Source of the DNA: JACKBJ01 sp964549495
GTDB taxonomy: Bacteria; Chloroflexota; Anaerolineae; Epilineales; Epilineaceae
Direction of reading: 5' to 3'
Length of the DNA stretch: 31,841 nucleotides
NCBI GenBank assembly: GCA_964549495.1
Contig: CAZJWJ010000060.1
Span: forward strand, 1-31,841
Shown in pieces: positions 18,496 through 27,103 of this stretch. Both the position numbers and the translations under genes were made by a program. Every line of letters starts with the position of its first letter. Within the stretch, counting starts at the first letter, position 1. The notes below the pieces were generated by a model that made no database searches, was not told the origin of the DNA, and was given only the letters and a program-made list of their open reading frames with translations.

Positions 18496-19193
18496 CGGAT
18501 CGACTCCTCTCCCTGGCCTTCGGCGCGCATGGTCTGGCGCAGGCGCCGGATGGCGGCATGTTGCAGGCTCTTGACGGCCCCGCTGCTGCGGTCCATCGTC
18601 GTCGCCGTCTCATCGATGGATAGCTCGAGCAGGAATCGCAGCACCAGGACCTCCTGCTGGGCATCGCTGAGGGCCGGCAGCGCTCCGGCGATGCGATCGG
18701 CATCGATGCCCCGCTCCAGCTGCCGGTCCAAGTCGGCCTCGTCGATCAGGGCGGGCGGCGGGGGCTGGGCCGGTTCGGCGGCATCTTCCTCCGGCAGTTC
18801 CGACTCCTGCGGCCGGCGGTCCAACCGGCGCCAGTGGTTGGCCACCCGGTTGTGGGCCACGGCCAGCAGCCAGGGCCGGAAGCCGGAGGTCCAGCGGAAG
18901 CCCTCCATGCCACGCCAGGCAGACAGGAAGACGTCCTGGCAGAGGTCCTCGGTCAGCTGCGGGTCGCGCACGCGCATCCGCAGGTAGAGGTAGACCGCGT
19001 CCAGGTGTCGTTGGTAGAGCTGGCCGAAGGCTTTGCGGTCGCCCCGCTTGGCCCGCTCGGTCAGCTCGCGATCGTCGCTGGCCTCCCGCGCTGCGCTCCG
19101 GCCGCCGGCAACCCGCCGGCGGGCACCCGACCTCTCGGTCCGGTGCCCGTTGACGGATGCGCCGGCGGCCGGCCGGCGCAGGCGGTCGAGCAT
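18492..19193 (-). CDS. ECF-type RNA polymerase sigma factor
   Basis: The product is 233 residues. Region 2 (about 40-100) contains FGQLYQRHLDAVYLYLRMRV, TEDLCQDVFLSAWRG and FRPWLLAVAHNRVANHWRR. Region 4 (about 170-222) contains LSDAQQEVLVLRFLLELSID and SSGAVKSLQHAAIRRLRQ. A 40-residue Arg/Ala-rich N-terminal extension is unusual; the ATG at 19193 overlaps the upstream stop as TGATG, which supports this start through coupling. The acidic, proline-rich linker between regions 2 and 4 is longer than usual. It should direct transcription of its own operon and possibly other envelope genes. Confidence 0.93.
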   Translation of the reverse strand: MLDRLRRPAAGASVNGHRTERSGARRRVAGGRSAAREASDDRELTERAKRGDRKAFGQLYQRHLDAVYLYLRMRVRDPQLTEDLCQDVFLSAWRGMEGFRWTSGFRPWLLAVAHNRVANHWRRLDRRPQESELPEEDAAEPAQPPPPALIDEADLDRQLERGIDADRIAGALPALSDAQQEVLVLRFLLELSIDETATTMDRSSGAVKSLQHAAIRRLRQTMRAEGQGEESIR

Positions 19194-20449
19194 CAGCGCA
19201 ACTCGAAGCCGGGCGAGAACTCACCGCAGGTCGGGCAGACCTGCTCGCCGGCGACGAGGGGGGTGACCCCATCGTGCTCGATGTCGATGCCGGCGGCATC
19301 CGGCGTGTTATTGTCCAGGCGGACGAAGTTGGGCTCGCCGTTGCCGTCCGGGTCGTAGAAGCGGGCCTCGCCGCGGCGGCTGTTCATGGTCGAGACCATG
19401 GCGGCCACCAGGTAGCTGCCCTCGCAGAGCCCGGTCACTCGGTAGCTGCCGTCCTCGCCCGTGACCGCGTTCTGGCCGCTGGCCGTGATCGGGCTGACGG
19501 TGCGCCCGTCGATCAGGCGGATGCTGGCCCCGGGGATGGGTTGACCATTGGACCCGGTGACCACGCCCTCGATGCTGCCGTCCAGCGGGCAGGCCGGCGG
19601 GTTGGGTTGCGTGGGCGTGCTCGGCCGCGAGCTGAGCTGGATGTCGATGTCCTCGGCCATGGCCTCGAAGACCGTCAGCTCGACCGGGTCGGGCTGGTCG
19701 TCGCCATCGGCGTCGTAGAATCCGTAGAGGATGGCGTTGGGCAGCTCCTTGGTGGCGGCGACAGTCCACTGACCGGCGCAAGCCAGGCCGATTCCGTAGC
19801 GGCCATCGGCATCGGTGGTGTCGACGAAGACGCGACCGTTGGTGCCGGCAGCGGTGCTGCGACTGGCCATCACGCGCACGCCCTCGACCGGACCGTTGGC
19901 GTCGGTCACCTGGCCGGTGATGCCGCCGCGGATCTGCTCGCAGCTGGGGGCGGGAATCGGGGTGGCCGTCGGCTGCTGGTTGGGGTCGCGCGGCAGCGGG
20001 TGATAGGGCCGGCCCGAATCCAGGACGATGTCGATGTCGGCCAGCGCGGCGTCGTCGGTGTCCAGCTCGAGGTCGTCCGCGATGCCGTCCGCGTTGGCAT
20101 CGTGCTGCCCGTAGAGGGCGCGGGCTGCGCTGGTGGCCCAAACCGCGTAGGCGCGGTACTCGCCGGCACATAGGCCGGTGACGCTGTAGTTGCCGTCGCC
20201 ATCGGTCTGACGGTCGACGTAGAGCGGCGGGCTGGCGATGGTCGCCTGGCGGACCAGGATCTTGACCTGGGCGGCTGCCACGCCCTGGCCGTTGGCGTCC
20301 AGCACCATGCCGGCGATCTGGCCGCTGCAGGTGTTGCGCTGGGCCTGCGCGGAATCGGCGCCGGGCGCCACGAATGCGGCCACGGCCGCGAAGGCCAGCA
20401 AGAGGCCGAAGAGGGGTCGGGTGAGGGATCGAGTCCAATGCGGAGTCAT
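19193..20449 (-). CDS. Secreted protein with three carboxypeptidase-regulatory-like repeats
   Basis: The product is 418 residues with a signal peptide (hydrophobic 12-30, cleavage near SAQA at 36). Three beta-sandwich repeats follow (about 37-155, 165-280, 290-400). Each has a GxV-D-x-NG opening, a GLC-x-G-x-Y-like strand (VTGLCAGEYRAYAV, GIGLACAGQWTV, VTGLCEGSYLVAA), and an Asp-rich loop resembling a calcium site (YGQHDANADGIADDLELD, YGFYDADGDDQPDP, ARFYDPDGNGEPNF). ATG 20449 is supported by AGGAG 10 nt upstream and the signal peptide; the frame stays open to 21172 over a divergent gene and that part is rejected. It is the first gene of the sigma/anti-sigma operon. Confidence 0.85.
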   Translation of the reverse strand: MTPHWTRSLTRPLFGLLLAFAAVAAFVAPGADSAQAQRNTCSGQIAGMVLDANGQGVAAAQVKILVRQATIASPPLYVDRQTDGDGNYSVTGLCAGEYRAYAVWATSAARALYGQHDANADGIADDLELDTDDAALADIDIVLDSGRPYHPLPRDPNQQPTATPIPAPSCEQIRGGITGQVTDANGPVEGVRVMASRSTAAGTNGRVFVDTTDADGRYGIGLACAGQWTVAATKELPNAILYGFYDADGDDQPDPVELTVFEAMAEDIDIQLSSRPSTPTQPNPPACPLDGSIEGVVTGSNGQPIPGASIRLIDGRTVSPITASGQNAVTGEDGSYRVTGLCEGSYLVAAMVSTMNSRRGEARFYDPDGNGEPNFVRLDNNTPDAAGIDIEHDGVTPLVAGEQVCPTCGEFSPGFELR

Positions 20450-20520
20450 CGGTACATTGCTCCTGTAGGGGGATGGTTCGGCTCGGTTCGGAAGATGGGA
20501 CGAGCGAGCGCGCTCGTGGG

Positions 20521-20549
20521 ATCCTACACCGATTCGAGCAAAAGGTTGC
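20521..20549 (-). promoter_or_regulatory. Candidate ECF-type promoter of the sigma operon
   Basis: On the minus strand GCAACCTTTT (20540-20549) is followed by GTGTAGGAT (20529-20521). The AAC-containing -35 followed by a T-run is typical of ECF sigma promoters, so the operon may be autoregulated. The -10 assignment is uncertain. Confidence 0.4.
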
Positions 20550-20578
20550 CCCGAATCGCCCCTCGGCCCGAAGCTGGA

Positions 20579-20584
20579 TATCAT
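20579..20584 (+). promoter_or_regulatory. TATCAT -10 element 7 nt before a start codon
   Basis: TATCAT ends 7 nt before ATG 20592 of the glycosidase-like lipoprotein, which has no Shine-Dalgarno sequence. This suggests a leaderless mRNA. No matching -35 is visible. Confidence 0.4.
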
Positions 20585-20591
20585 CCGCGCC

Positions 20592-22049
20592 ATGCAGCCA
20601 TCCGCCCGCATTGCGACACGGTTCGCGTCGCGGCTAGCAGGAACCGGGCCCGCCGGTCTCGCTCGATCCGCCACCCGCCTGATCGCGGCCAGCCTGTGCT
20701 CGACCTGGCTGTTGGTCGGTTGCGCGGACCGATCCGCGACCCGAGAGGTCCGGCCGGCTTCGGAAGCATCCGCGACCGAAGTCCTAGGCGGTTCGGTGGG
20801 TGACGCGGTCGACAGCCAGCGCTCGACAGCCAGCGCATCGGCCGTCGCTCCAGGGTCGAGCGCGGAGGCAGCCGGGGATGGGGTGCGTGAGGGGCAGAGC
20901 GGTACGACTGTGCCCGGGTCCCGGGATCGAGCGCCGGGGGCGGCGGGATCGGAGGCGAGTCCGGCGGTGGTGACGCGAGCGGAGCCCACTGGCAATGTCG
21001 CGGGCACGCCGGACCCGGACGGGTTCACGAGCTCGCCACCGAGCGCTTCCCCGACGGATCTCCCGACCTCGCAGCTCGAGCCGACGGTCGGCTCGGAGCC
21101 CTCCCGCCCGGGCGGCGATCTCTTGGCCGCGTTACCCGATTCCCTGGCGGGCCTGCACTTCGCGCCGGGCATCCCCGCCAGCGAGCTCTTCGGCGCCGGC
21201 CGCCGGGGCTGGGCGGTCGAGCTGGCCTACGCGGCCGATGGTGGGGCGGAAGCCGTGGCCGGCCGGCTGTCGCGGCTGCGCGACCTGGGCTACGAGCCCA
21301 TCCTGCGGCTGGACTACGATCGGCGGCAGAACATCCCGCCGGCTGGCGACGCGGCGGCGCTGGCGACCTATCGGGATTTTGCGACTCGCGTCATCGATGC
21401 CGGCGCCGGGCGGCTGCGCTTCGTGGTGATCGGCAACGAGCCCAACATCGACGAGGTCGGTGCTGGACCGGCCCGCAACACCGAATGCCTGGCCGGCCGC
21501 GACGGCTGCCAGCCGGCCGCCTACGCCGCGGTCTACCGCGAGCTGCGCGGCGCCCTGCGCGCTCGGGGTGCATTCGCCCTGGTGGCCGGCGTCTCGCCCG
21601 GCGGCGACAATCACCCAGCCCGTTGGATGGGCGGACCCGAGTACCTGGCGGCGGTCCTGGCCGAGCTGCGGCCCGGCCAGGTGGACGGCATCGCCCTGCA
21701 CGCCTACGGGCTGGAGGCCGAGCCGGTGCCCGGCCTGCCGCCCGAGCCGCTGGCCTACTTCCAGGCCTTGGTCCGCCGGCAGCTGGTGGCCGTCGACGGC
21801 GCCGGGCACGGCGCCACGCCGCTCTTCCTGACCGAGATGAACCAGTACACCGCCCCCGAGCCGGCCTTCGTCCACGCCGCCTACGGCTGGCTGGACGGCT
21901 TGAACGCCGCCCGTCGCGGCGACATCCTGGCGGCGGTCTGGTTCGTCTACGAAGGCGGCGGCGCCTGGAACGAGGTGGCCCTCACCCGCAGCCCGGATGT
22001 GCTGGCGGCCTTCCGCGAGGTGGCGGCGCGCTATCCGGCCGGCCGCTGA
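20592..22049 (+). CDS. Lipoprotein with TIM-barrel glycoside-hydrolase (clan GH-A-like) domain
   Basis: The product is 485 residues. The lipobox LLVGC puts the lipidated Cys at 44. A long Ser/Ala/Pro-rich, probably disordered linker extends to about 175. The C-terminal domain has the pattern of a clan A glycosidase: VVIGNEPNID at strand 4 (Glu 283, candidate acid/base, within NEP) and LFLTEMNQY at strand 7 (Glu 415, candidate nucleophile), with HAYGLEAEP and WFVYEGGGAWNE as further active-site loops. The substrate cannot be named; GH5- or GH39-like relatives act on beta-linked sugars. The gene is divergent from the sigma operon. Confidence 0.75.
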   Translation: MQPSARIATRFASRLAGTGPAGLARSATRLIAASLCSTWLLVGCADRSATREVRPASEASATEVLGGSVGDAVDSQRSTASASAVAPGSSAEAAGDGVREGQSGTTVPGSRDRAPGAAGSEASPAVVTRAEPTGNVAGTPDPDGFTSSPPSASPTDLPTSQLEPTVGSEPSRPGGDLLAALPDSLAGLHFAPGIPASELFGAGRRGWAVELAYAADGGAEAVAGRLSRLRDLGYEPILRLDYDRRQNIPPAGDAAALATYRDFATRVIDAGAGRLRFVVIGNEPNIDEVGAGPARNTECLAGRDGCQPAAYAAVYRELRGALRARGAFALVAGVSPGGDNHPARWMGGPEYLAAVLAELRPGQVDGIALHAYGLEAEPVPGLPPEPLAYFQALVRRQLVAVDGAGHGATPLFLTEMNQYTAPEPAFVHAAYGWLDGLNAARRGDILAAVWFVYEGGGAWNEVALTRSPDVLAAFREVAARYPAGR

Positions 22050-22184
22050 CAGCTCCTTCGGCCAAGAGATCCCCAACTCGGATGCCGCTGGCTCCAACAC
22101 GCGGGTCCGCTTTCGTCAAGCGCGCCCGTGCCACGCACCGGTCTCGACACCTGAAGGTGCGCCGAGTTCCGACGTAAGGCGGCC

Positions 22185-23042
22185 TCAGTCGACGATCCAC
22201 TCGAAGCGGGTCGAGCGAGCCAGTGCCAGCAGCACCGCCTTGGCTCGAGTCTCCGCGTCCATGGCCTCGAAATCCACGCTGTCGAAGAGCGCGCCCAGAT
22301 CGCGGTGGATCTCGATCCGAACCGGTGCGTCGCCGACCAGGCGCAGGGATGTCTCTTCCTCGTTCTCCGTCTCGTCCGGGGTTCTGATCACAGCGATGTG
22401 ACCCCAGGCCAAGGCGCTGTCGAGCTCGAAGGCTTGCCACGCGCCGGCGTCGGAGCGGAACCGACCCTCGAGGTGGATGCTGCCGCCTTCGATCCCATCG
22501 CCAGCGGCACGGCCGATGGCGTAGTGGGCCTGGCAGTAGGCTCGGGCTGGAGCCTGGACCACCACGGCGCCCAGATCGGCGTCTCGCGGTCGATCCAGCG
22601 ACTCGCCGACCGGGGCGATGACCTGTGTGGGCTCGGCGTCCAGCGCGGAATGGCCGGCCTGCGCGATGGCGGGATCGAGCCCGAGTCCAGCCGAGATGGA
22701 ATCGATCAGCCGCTCCCAGGGACCCAGCTCGGCCGGAGTGCAAGCCAAGAGCGCCGCGCTGTGGCTGACCAGATATCCATTCGTGACCTCGATGCGGTAG
22801 CCCAGGTCGTTGACGGTACGCCAGCCGGTCGCGGTCGCCTCGGCCCGGCCCCAATCCCAGATCAGCTGGTAGTCCAGCTGGCCCGATCGCTCGGAGCTGG
22901 CGATCGACGCCAGACCGGTGAGAAGAAGGAGCAAACCCGCGCAGGCGAGGGCGGCGAGGATCCGTCCGGGCCGTCCGCGCCGCGCCGCGGTGGCACTGCC
23001 CACCGGCCAGGACTCGATCCTCCGGCCGGCTGGCCCTACCAC
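22185..23042 (-). CDS. Membrane-anchored protein of unknown function, coupled to the YHYH gene
   Basis: The product is 285 residues from GTG 23042, or 272 from GTG 23003; the start is uncertain. The GTG at 23042 overlaps the stop of the YHYH gene, which fits the coupling seen elsewhere. One hydrophobic segment (ILAALACAGLLLLLTGLASI) anchors or exports the protein. The outer part has SGQLDYQLIWDWGRAEA, GYLVSHSAALLACTPAELG, a potential ligand-rich stretch ARAYCQAHYAIGRAAGDG, and GGSIHLEGRF. Two Cys and several His residues could bind metal, but this is a guess. I do not recognise the family. Confidence 0.65.
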   Translation of the reverse strand: MVGPAGRRIESWPVGSATAARRGRPGRILAALACAGLLLLLTGLASIASSERSGQLDYQLIWDWGRAEATATGWRTVNDLGYRIEVTNGYLVSHSAALLACTPAELGPWERLIDSISAGLGLDPAIAQAGHSALDAEPTQVIAPVGESLDRPRDADLGAVVVQAPARAYCQAHYAIGRAAGDGIEGGSIHLEGRFRSDAGAWQAFELDSALAWGHIAVIRTPDETENEEETSLRLVGDAPVRIEIHRDLGALFDSVDFEAMDAETRAKAVLLALARSTRFEWIVD

Positions 23043-24151
23043 GACGACCACCCGAAGAGGTCGATCAGCCGCTGGCCGAGGGGACGGGGTCGAGGACCCG
23101 GCCGGCCGCCTCCGCCGCCCCCACCACCGCCGGCCTGCTGGGTCGGCTGGCCGCGATAGCAGCCGATGATGTAGGGGAAGCCGCTGGTGGCGTGGTAGCG
23201 GTAGCTGCCGTCGGGGCCGATGCGGCCGTTGCAGCGGTCGAGCTGGTTCGGCGCTTCTTGCGCACGGTACTCGTAAGCATCCCAGGCGTTGGTGGTCGGG
23301 TCGCCGATACGCTCCCAGCTGCTCTGCATCTCGACGACCTGCCGGCAGTCGGCATCCAGGCAGCCCATCGGGCCATGGATCGGGAAACCGTCGGCGGCGT
23401 AGCCGATGATGGGCGAGGGCTGGTCGTCCTCGATGCCTTCGCTCAGGCATTCGACCAGCATGGCGTGATAGTGGTAGGCGGCCGCTGTGTGGCCCAGGCA
23501 GTAGTCCATGATGTCGTTGTAGATCGGGTCGCCGAAGGCCTGGGCGGGCGGGACGGCGGCTTCGTTGGGCCCGTAGAAGGGCAGGCCGTTGACGGCGAAG
23601 CCGGCCGTGCCGAGGAGCGGCAGGTCGCTGATCTCGGCGGCCAGCTGCGGATGCAGCGGTACCCGGAACTCCAGGTCCAAGGCCTGCAGCGGGTTGGGCG
23701 TGATCGGTACGAAGGCGTAATGCGGGATGCCGTTGCTGCGCACCACCAGCTCGTCCTCGGTGCAGGTGACGGTCATCTCCGGATCGGGGTATTGCGCGCC
23801 GGCGCCGTCGAACTGGCTCAGGTCCAGGAAGTGCTCGTCCGGGCAGTCGTCGGGGTCCGGCGGCTCGGGCTCGCCGGCCGCCGTGGGGCTCGGCTCGGGC
23901 TGGAGGGTGGCGCTGGGCTCGGGTGGCGCGCTCGGTGAGGGATCCGCTGGTAGGGTCGCCGATGGGATCGGGCGGGCCGGCGAGGCATAGGGCCTCGCGG
24001 TCGAGATCGAGAGCAGCGGTAGGTAGACCAAGCTCCCGTCCGAGCTCTGCGCGGCGATCGGGGAGGACCCCGCGCCGGCCAGCGCGAGGGCTGTCAGGGC
24101 AGCGATCAGGCAGCATGCGAGCAGCGAGGGCCGTCGATTCCATGTCGGCAT
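23036..24151 (-). CDS. Exported YHYH-domain protein
   Basis: The product is 371 residues. A signal peptide (hydrophobic 10-28, ending IAAQ) is followed by SLVYLPLLSISTARPY and a Pro/Ser/Glu-rich linker (to about 108). The YHYH domain follows: VRSNGIPHYAF, FAVNGLPFYGPNEA, DYCLGHTAAAYHYHAM (the motif itself near residue 226), IIGYAADGFPIHGPMG, and GSYRYHATSGFPYIIGCY near the end. The C-terminus has a Gly run (about 10) and an Arg/Pro tail. Conserved His and Cys residues suggest metal binding, but the family's function is unknown to me. It is the first gene of a minus-strand pair and is divergent from the YtkA-like lipoprotein gene. Confidence 0.88.
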   Translation of the reverse strand: MPTWNRRPSLLACCLIAALTALALAGAGSSPIAAQSSDGSLVYLPLLSISTARPYASPARPIPSATLPADPSPSAPPEPSATLQPEPSPTAAGEPEPPDPDDCPDEHFLDLSQFDGAGAQYPDPEMTVTCTEDELVVRSNGIPHYAFVPITPNPLQALDLEFRVPLHPQLAAEISDLPLLGTAGFAVNGLPFYGPNEAAVPPAQAFGDPIYNDIMDYCLGHTAAAYHYHAMLVECLSEGIEDDQPSPIIGYAADGFPIHGPMGCLDADCRQVVEMQSSWERIGDPTTNAWDAYEYRAQEAPNQLDRCNGRIGPDGSYRYHATSGFPYIIGCYRGQPTQQAGGGGGGGGGRPGPRPRPLGQRLIDLFGWSSW

Positions 24152-24277
24152 CGTTCAAGGATCCTTTCGGAGAGCGGAGGCCTGCAACCGGTACAACCGT
24201 CACCGAGCGTGTCAGGATAGAACGATGTGCGAAGTCGCGGCTCCAGGGGGCGAGCTTGACGACCCCTAACTGCCGGC

Positions 24278-24307
24278 TTGCGAGAACGCCCGACCGCGGA
24301 TTATCCT
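24278..24307 (+). promoter_or_regulatory. Leaderless-type promoter of the YtkA-like lipoprotein gene
   Basis: TTGCGA (24278-24283), 18 bp, TATCCT (24302-24307), then 6 nt to ATG 24314. No Shine-Dalgarno sequence fits in between. Confidence 0.6.
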
Positions 24308-24313
24308 GTGCGC

Positions 24314-24952
24314 ATGAACTGCGCTCTGCGTGCCCGGTCCTTGCTGAGCGTTCTCCTGCTCCTTGCGGTTGCGATCTCGGCCTGTGAGCCCGGGCGACCG
24401 CCTTCCGCGCCGGATGGGCTCGACCTCGAGGCTTCGGGCCGCACCGAACGTGACTCCGCCGAGCCCTACGATCCCATGGAGGCGCGAGCGACCCTCGATG
24501 CGCTGCAACTGCAGCTGCCGCTTCCTCCACCGGAAGTCGACGTGCCGGGATCTTTGCGATTGGAGCCCGCGATCTCCGGCTGTAGCTTCGGGATCGTGAG
24601 ACGCTGGGAATCCACCGAACAGCAGCTCTTCTTCGAGATCCAAGATGGAGTGCAGTCCGTTGGTATCTGCGCCGTGGATCGACCGCACGATTGGTTCGGC
24701 GAGGTTCGCGATGGGCGAGGATCGCCGATCGACGGTGCCGAGCTTCGGGTCGAAGCCGCGCGGCAGGATGGCTTTTCCATGCCGGTCGAGGTCCGAGGTG
24801 TCCCCGATGGACAAGCGGGGCGGTACCGCTTGGAGGGCATGCGCTTCGACCGGCCGGGGAACTGGACGGTATGGGTCTGGATGCGCGCCGGGGAGGTCTC
24901 CGACATGGCTGTTTTCTCGCTCGAGATGGAATGGTCCGAGGCGGCTCGATGA
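24314..24952 (+). CDS. Lipoprotein with YtkA/FixH-like beta-sandwich domain
   Basis: The product is 212 residues. The lipobox AISAC puts the lipidated Cys at 24. The C-terminal 90 residues show the YtkA/FixH pattern: RDGRGSPIDGAELRVEAARQ, VEVRGVPDGQAGRYRLEGMR and RPGNWTVWVWMRAGE. Such domains occur in proteins linked to copper or heme-copper oxidase biogenesis; that role is not shown here. The frame is open from 24278, but ATG 24314 begins a proper signal peptide and sits 6 nt after a -10 box. Its TGA overlaps the next gene's ATG (ATGA). Confidence 0.75.
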   Translation: MNCALRARSLLSVLLLLAVAISACEPGRPPSAPDGLDLEASGRTERDSAEPYDPMEARATLDALQLQLPLPPPEVDVPGSLRLEPAISGCSFGIVRRWESTEQQLFFEIQDGVQSVGICAVDRPHDWFGEVRDGRGSPIDGAELRVEAARQDGFSMPVEVRGVPDGQAGRYRLEGMRFDRPGNWTVWVWMRAGEVSDMAVFSLEMEWSEAAR

Positions 24953-27051
24953 GCTCGACCCGGCATCCGACCGCTCGAGGGATGGGGCCGAGTCGTTTGC
25001 GGTCGACGCGTTGCCGATGGCTTGCCGGCCTGTGCCTAGCGGCTCTCCTGCCCCTTGGTTGCCAAGCCTGGTCGCGAGACGCCGATCCGCTCATCCTCGA
25101 GCAGGCAGCGCGGTGGTCGACGGAGGAGCCGAGAATCGAGCTGGCGGCGGAGCGCGCTTTGGTCTCGCAGGGGAATCGCCTGGACGTGTACGATCGGTCG
25201 CGTGCGCGGGCATCGCTGACCTGGAGAGGTAGTGCTCTGGTCACCGGCGGGAGCATTCGAGAACTCGATCTGGACCGGGAGCGGGCCTGTCTTCTCGTGG
25301 GGCAGGGGACGCTCCAGGTGATCGAGATCCTGCCTTCCGGCCAACCTGAGCTGCGTGGTAGCCTGGCCCCCGCCAACCTGCGCGACTGGGCATGTTCCGG
25401 TGCAAGGATCTGGTGGATCGAGCATTCGACCGACGGGGGCGAACAGCTGGTCGTGACCGGCCGGGTCGAAGGCGAGCAGACGGCTCGCGTGCCGCTTCCG
25501 AGTCCGGGCATGCGAATGACCGTCAGCGATGGGCTGGCTTACCTCGTGGCCGCGGATGGTGGGATCGCCGTTCTCGACCCGAGCTCGATGACGCTCGACT
25601 GGACGGCCCAGCGGATCGACCCAGCGATCGCTGCCGGCATTCCGCGCGTGATCGGTTCGTCGCTCGTCTTGCCGGTGCGCCAGACCGATGGAATCTGGCT
25701 TCGGACCTACGACTTACAGGACGAGCGTCAGCCGCGGCTACGAGGCCAACTGCGGATCGCCGGCGAGCTGGAGCGCATCGATTGGGTGGGCGGCACCGAT
25801 CGCCTGGCGGTCTTGCGAAGCGACCGCACGGGAACGCGCCTGATCGATGTGAGCGATCCAGCACAGCCTCGAGAGCTCGGCGTTCCAGCGGCCATGCGGG
25901 CAGCCGAACAGGTGGCGGGCGATGATCGACTGATCGCCTTGTCGGGAAAGCCTCGGGGCATCGAGCTGTACGATGGTCGGCGCCCGCGAGATCTGCGCGA
26001 TCCGGTCATCTTGCCCTACTTGACCAAGCCGAGCCTCATCGACGCGGCGGGTCCGGACGAGCCGCTATTGGTCTTCACATCGACCACCTTGAACGGAGCT
26101 TGGGGCAACACCTACGCGATGCACCTGCTCGATCCACAGCACCTGGAGGCTCCGAGCTTCCGCTCGTCGATCGAGATGCTCGGTGCAGCGCGGCATGTCG
26201 TGCGCGATGAATCGCAGCTGTGGACCTGGGGCAACGATCGGCGCGTTCCCGATGCCTTCTCGAGCGGCTCGGTCGTCGAGAAGATCGACCTGCGGGACGA
26301 TCGGCAGCCGAAGCACTTGGGAGGCGGCCAGCGAGACACCGAGCTGCGCTCCGAGTACGACATGACCTTGTTGGGCAGGGAGCCCTACTTCGCTCGAGGG
26401 TCTTCGATCCTCCGAGCTTCGCGCGATCCGCGTGTGGGACCCATGGGCGTCCAGGAAGCCTACCTTAGCCTCACGGACGGCGATGTGCAGGCCATCGTCA
26501 CGATTGGGAATCAACTGCTGGGCGGGGGCGGAATACGTCGCGATCGGCCTTGGGCGCGCGCACGGCGGGGATGGATTGCATGGATGCAGCCCGGACAAGG
26601 CGGGAGGGCGTCGGGGCTGCTGTCGCTGCCCTCGCCGGTGACGCATTTGGTGACGGATGGTGAGATGGCCTACGCCGCGCTGGAATCTGGCGAGATCCAT
26701 GCGATCGAGATCGAAGGCCGCGACCTGCTGCACCGAGGACAGGCCGATGTCGAAGGCCGCGTGACCGATCTCGAGTGGGCAGGAGATCTGCTCTTCGTCG
26801 CGGGCCACGAGATGAGCTTGACCGTGATCGACCTGAGCCGAGCGAGATCACCGAAAGCGCGGGCGGTCCGAGACTCGAATGGGGCCGAGTTGTGCAGGCG
26901 TCCGATCGACCTGGCGTGGACCTTCAATCGTCTGCTCTGCGCGACCCACGATGACGAGATCTTGATCTATCGGATCGATTCGCTATCCCACGATTCCCAA
27001 GTCGGCCCCTCGAGCAACCGGTCGATCCGGACATGGTTTCGGCGACCGTGA
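24949..27051 (+). CDS. Large beta-propeller lipoprotein
   Basis: The product is 700 residues. The lipobox LLPLGC puts the lipidated Cys at 38. The rest consists of repeated beta-strand units in the style of LVIVD/WD-like propellers: GNRLDVYDRS, GIAVLDPSSMTLDW, TRLIDVSDPAQPRELG, VEKIDLRDDRQPKHLG and LTVIDLSRARSPKA. Length suggests one or two propellers. No catalytic motif is visible, so a binding or scaffold role at the outer face of the membrane is the most that can be said. It overlaps the YtkA-like lipoprotein gene by 4 nt, so the two products are probably made together. Confidence 0.8.
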   Translation: MSSTRHPTARGMGPSRLRSTRCRWLAGLCLAALLPLGCQAWSRDADPLILEQAARWSTEEPRIELAAERALVSQGNRLDVYDRSRARASLTWRGSALVTGGSIRELDLDRERACLLVGQGTLQVIEILPSGQPELRGSLAPANLRDWACSGARIWWIEHSTDGGEQLVVTGRVEGEQTARVPLPSPGMRMTVSDGLAYLVAADGGIAVLDPSSMTLDWTAQRIDPAIAAGIPRVIGSSLVLPVRQTDGIWLRTYDLQDERQPRLRGQLRIAGELERIDWVGGTDRLAVLRSDRTGTRLIDVSDPAQPRELGVPAAMRAAEQVAGDDRLIALSGKPRGIELYDGRRPRDLRDPVILPYLTKPSLIDAAGPDEPLLVFTSTTLNGAWGNTYAMHLLDPQHLEAPSFRSSIEMLGAARHVVRDESQLWTWGNDRRVPDAFSSGSVVEKIDLRDDRQPKHLGGGQRDTELRSEYDMTLLGREPYFARGSSILRASRDPRVGPMGVQEAYLSLTDGDVQAIVTIGNQLLGGGGIRRDRPWARARRGWIAWMQPGQGGRASGLLSLPSPVTHLVTDGEMAYAALESGEIHAIEIEGRDLLHRGQADVEGRVTDLEWAGDLLFVAGHEMSLTVIDLSRARSPKARAVRDSNGAELCRRPIDLAWTFNRLLCATHDDEILIYRIDSLSHDSQVGPSSNRSIRTWFRRP

Positions 27052-27068
27052 GCTTGGAGCTTCTTCCC

Positions 27069-27097
27069 TTGCGCTGGCCCTGGCCGACACCTAGCAT
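27069..27097 (+). promoter_or_regulatory. Leaderless-type promoter of the MntA/HepT pair
   Basis: TTGCGC (27069-27074), 17 bp, TAGCAT (27092-27097), then 6 nt to ATG 27104. Confidence 0.6.
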
Positions 27098-27103
27098 CTT
27101 GGC

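Noticed and set aside
20450..21172. Upstream extension of the triple-repeat secreted protein
   Set aside because: A good signal peptide and a ribosome site place the start at 20449; the extension is antisense to the lipoprotein gene at 20592.
23043..25511. Upstream extension of the unknown membrane protein frame (up to 1108 residues)
   Set aside because: It runs antisense to the YtkA-like lipoprotein gene and part of the propeller gene and through the YHYH gene in another frame; its composition is Arg/Ser-rich.
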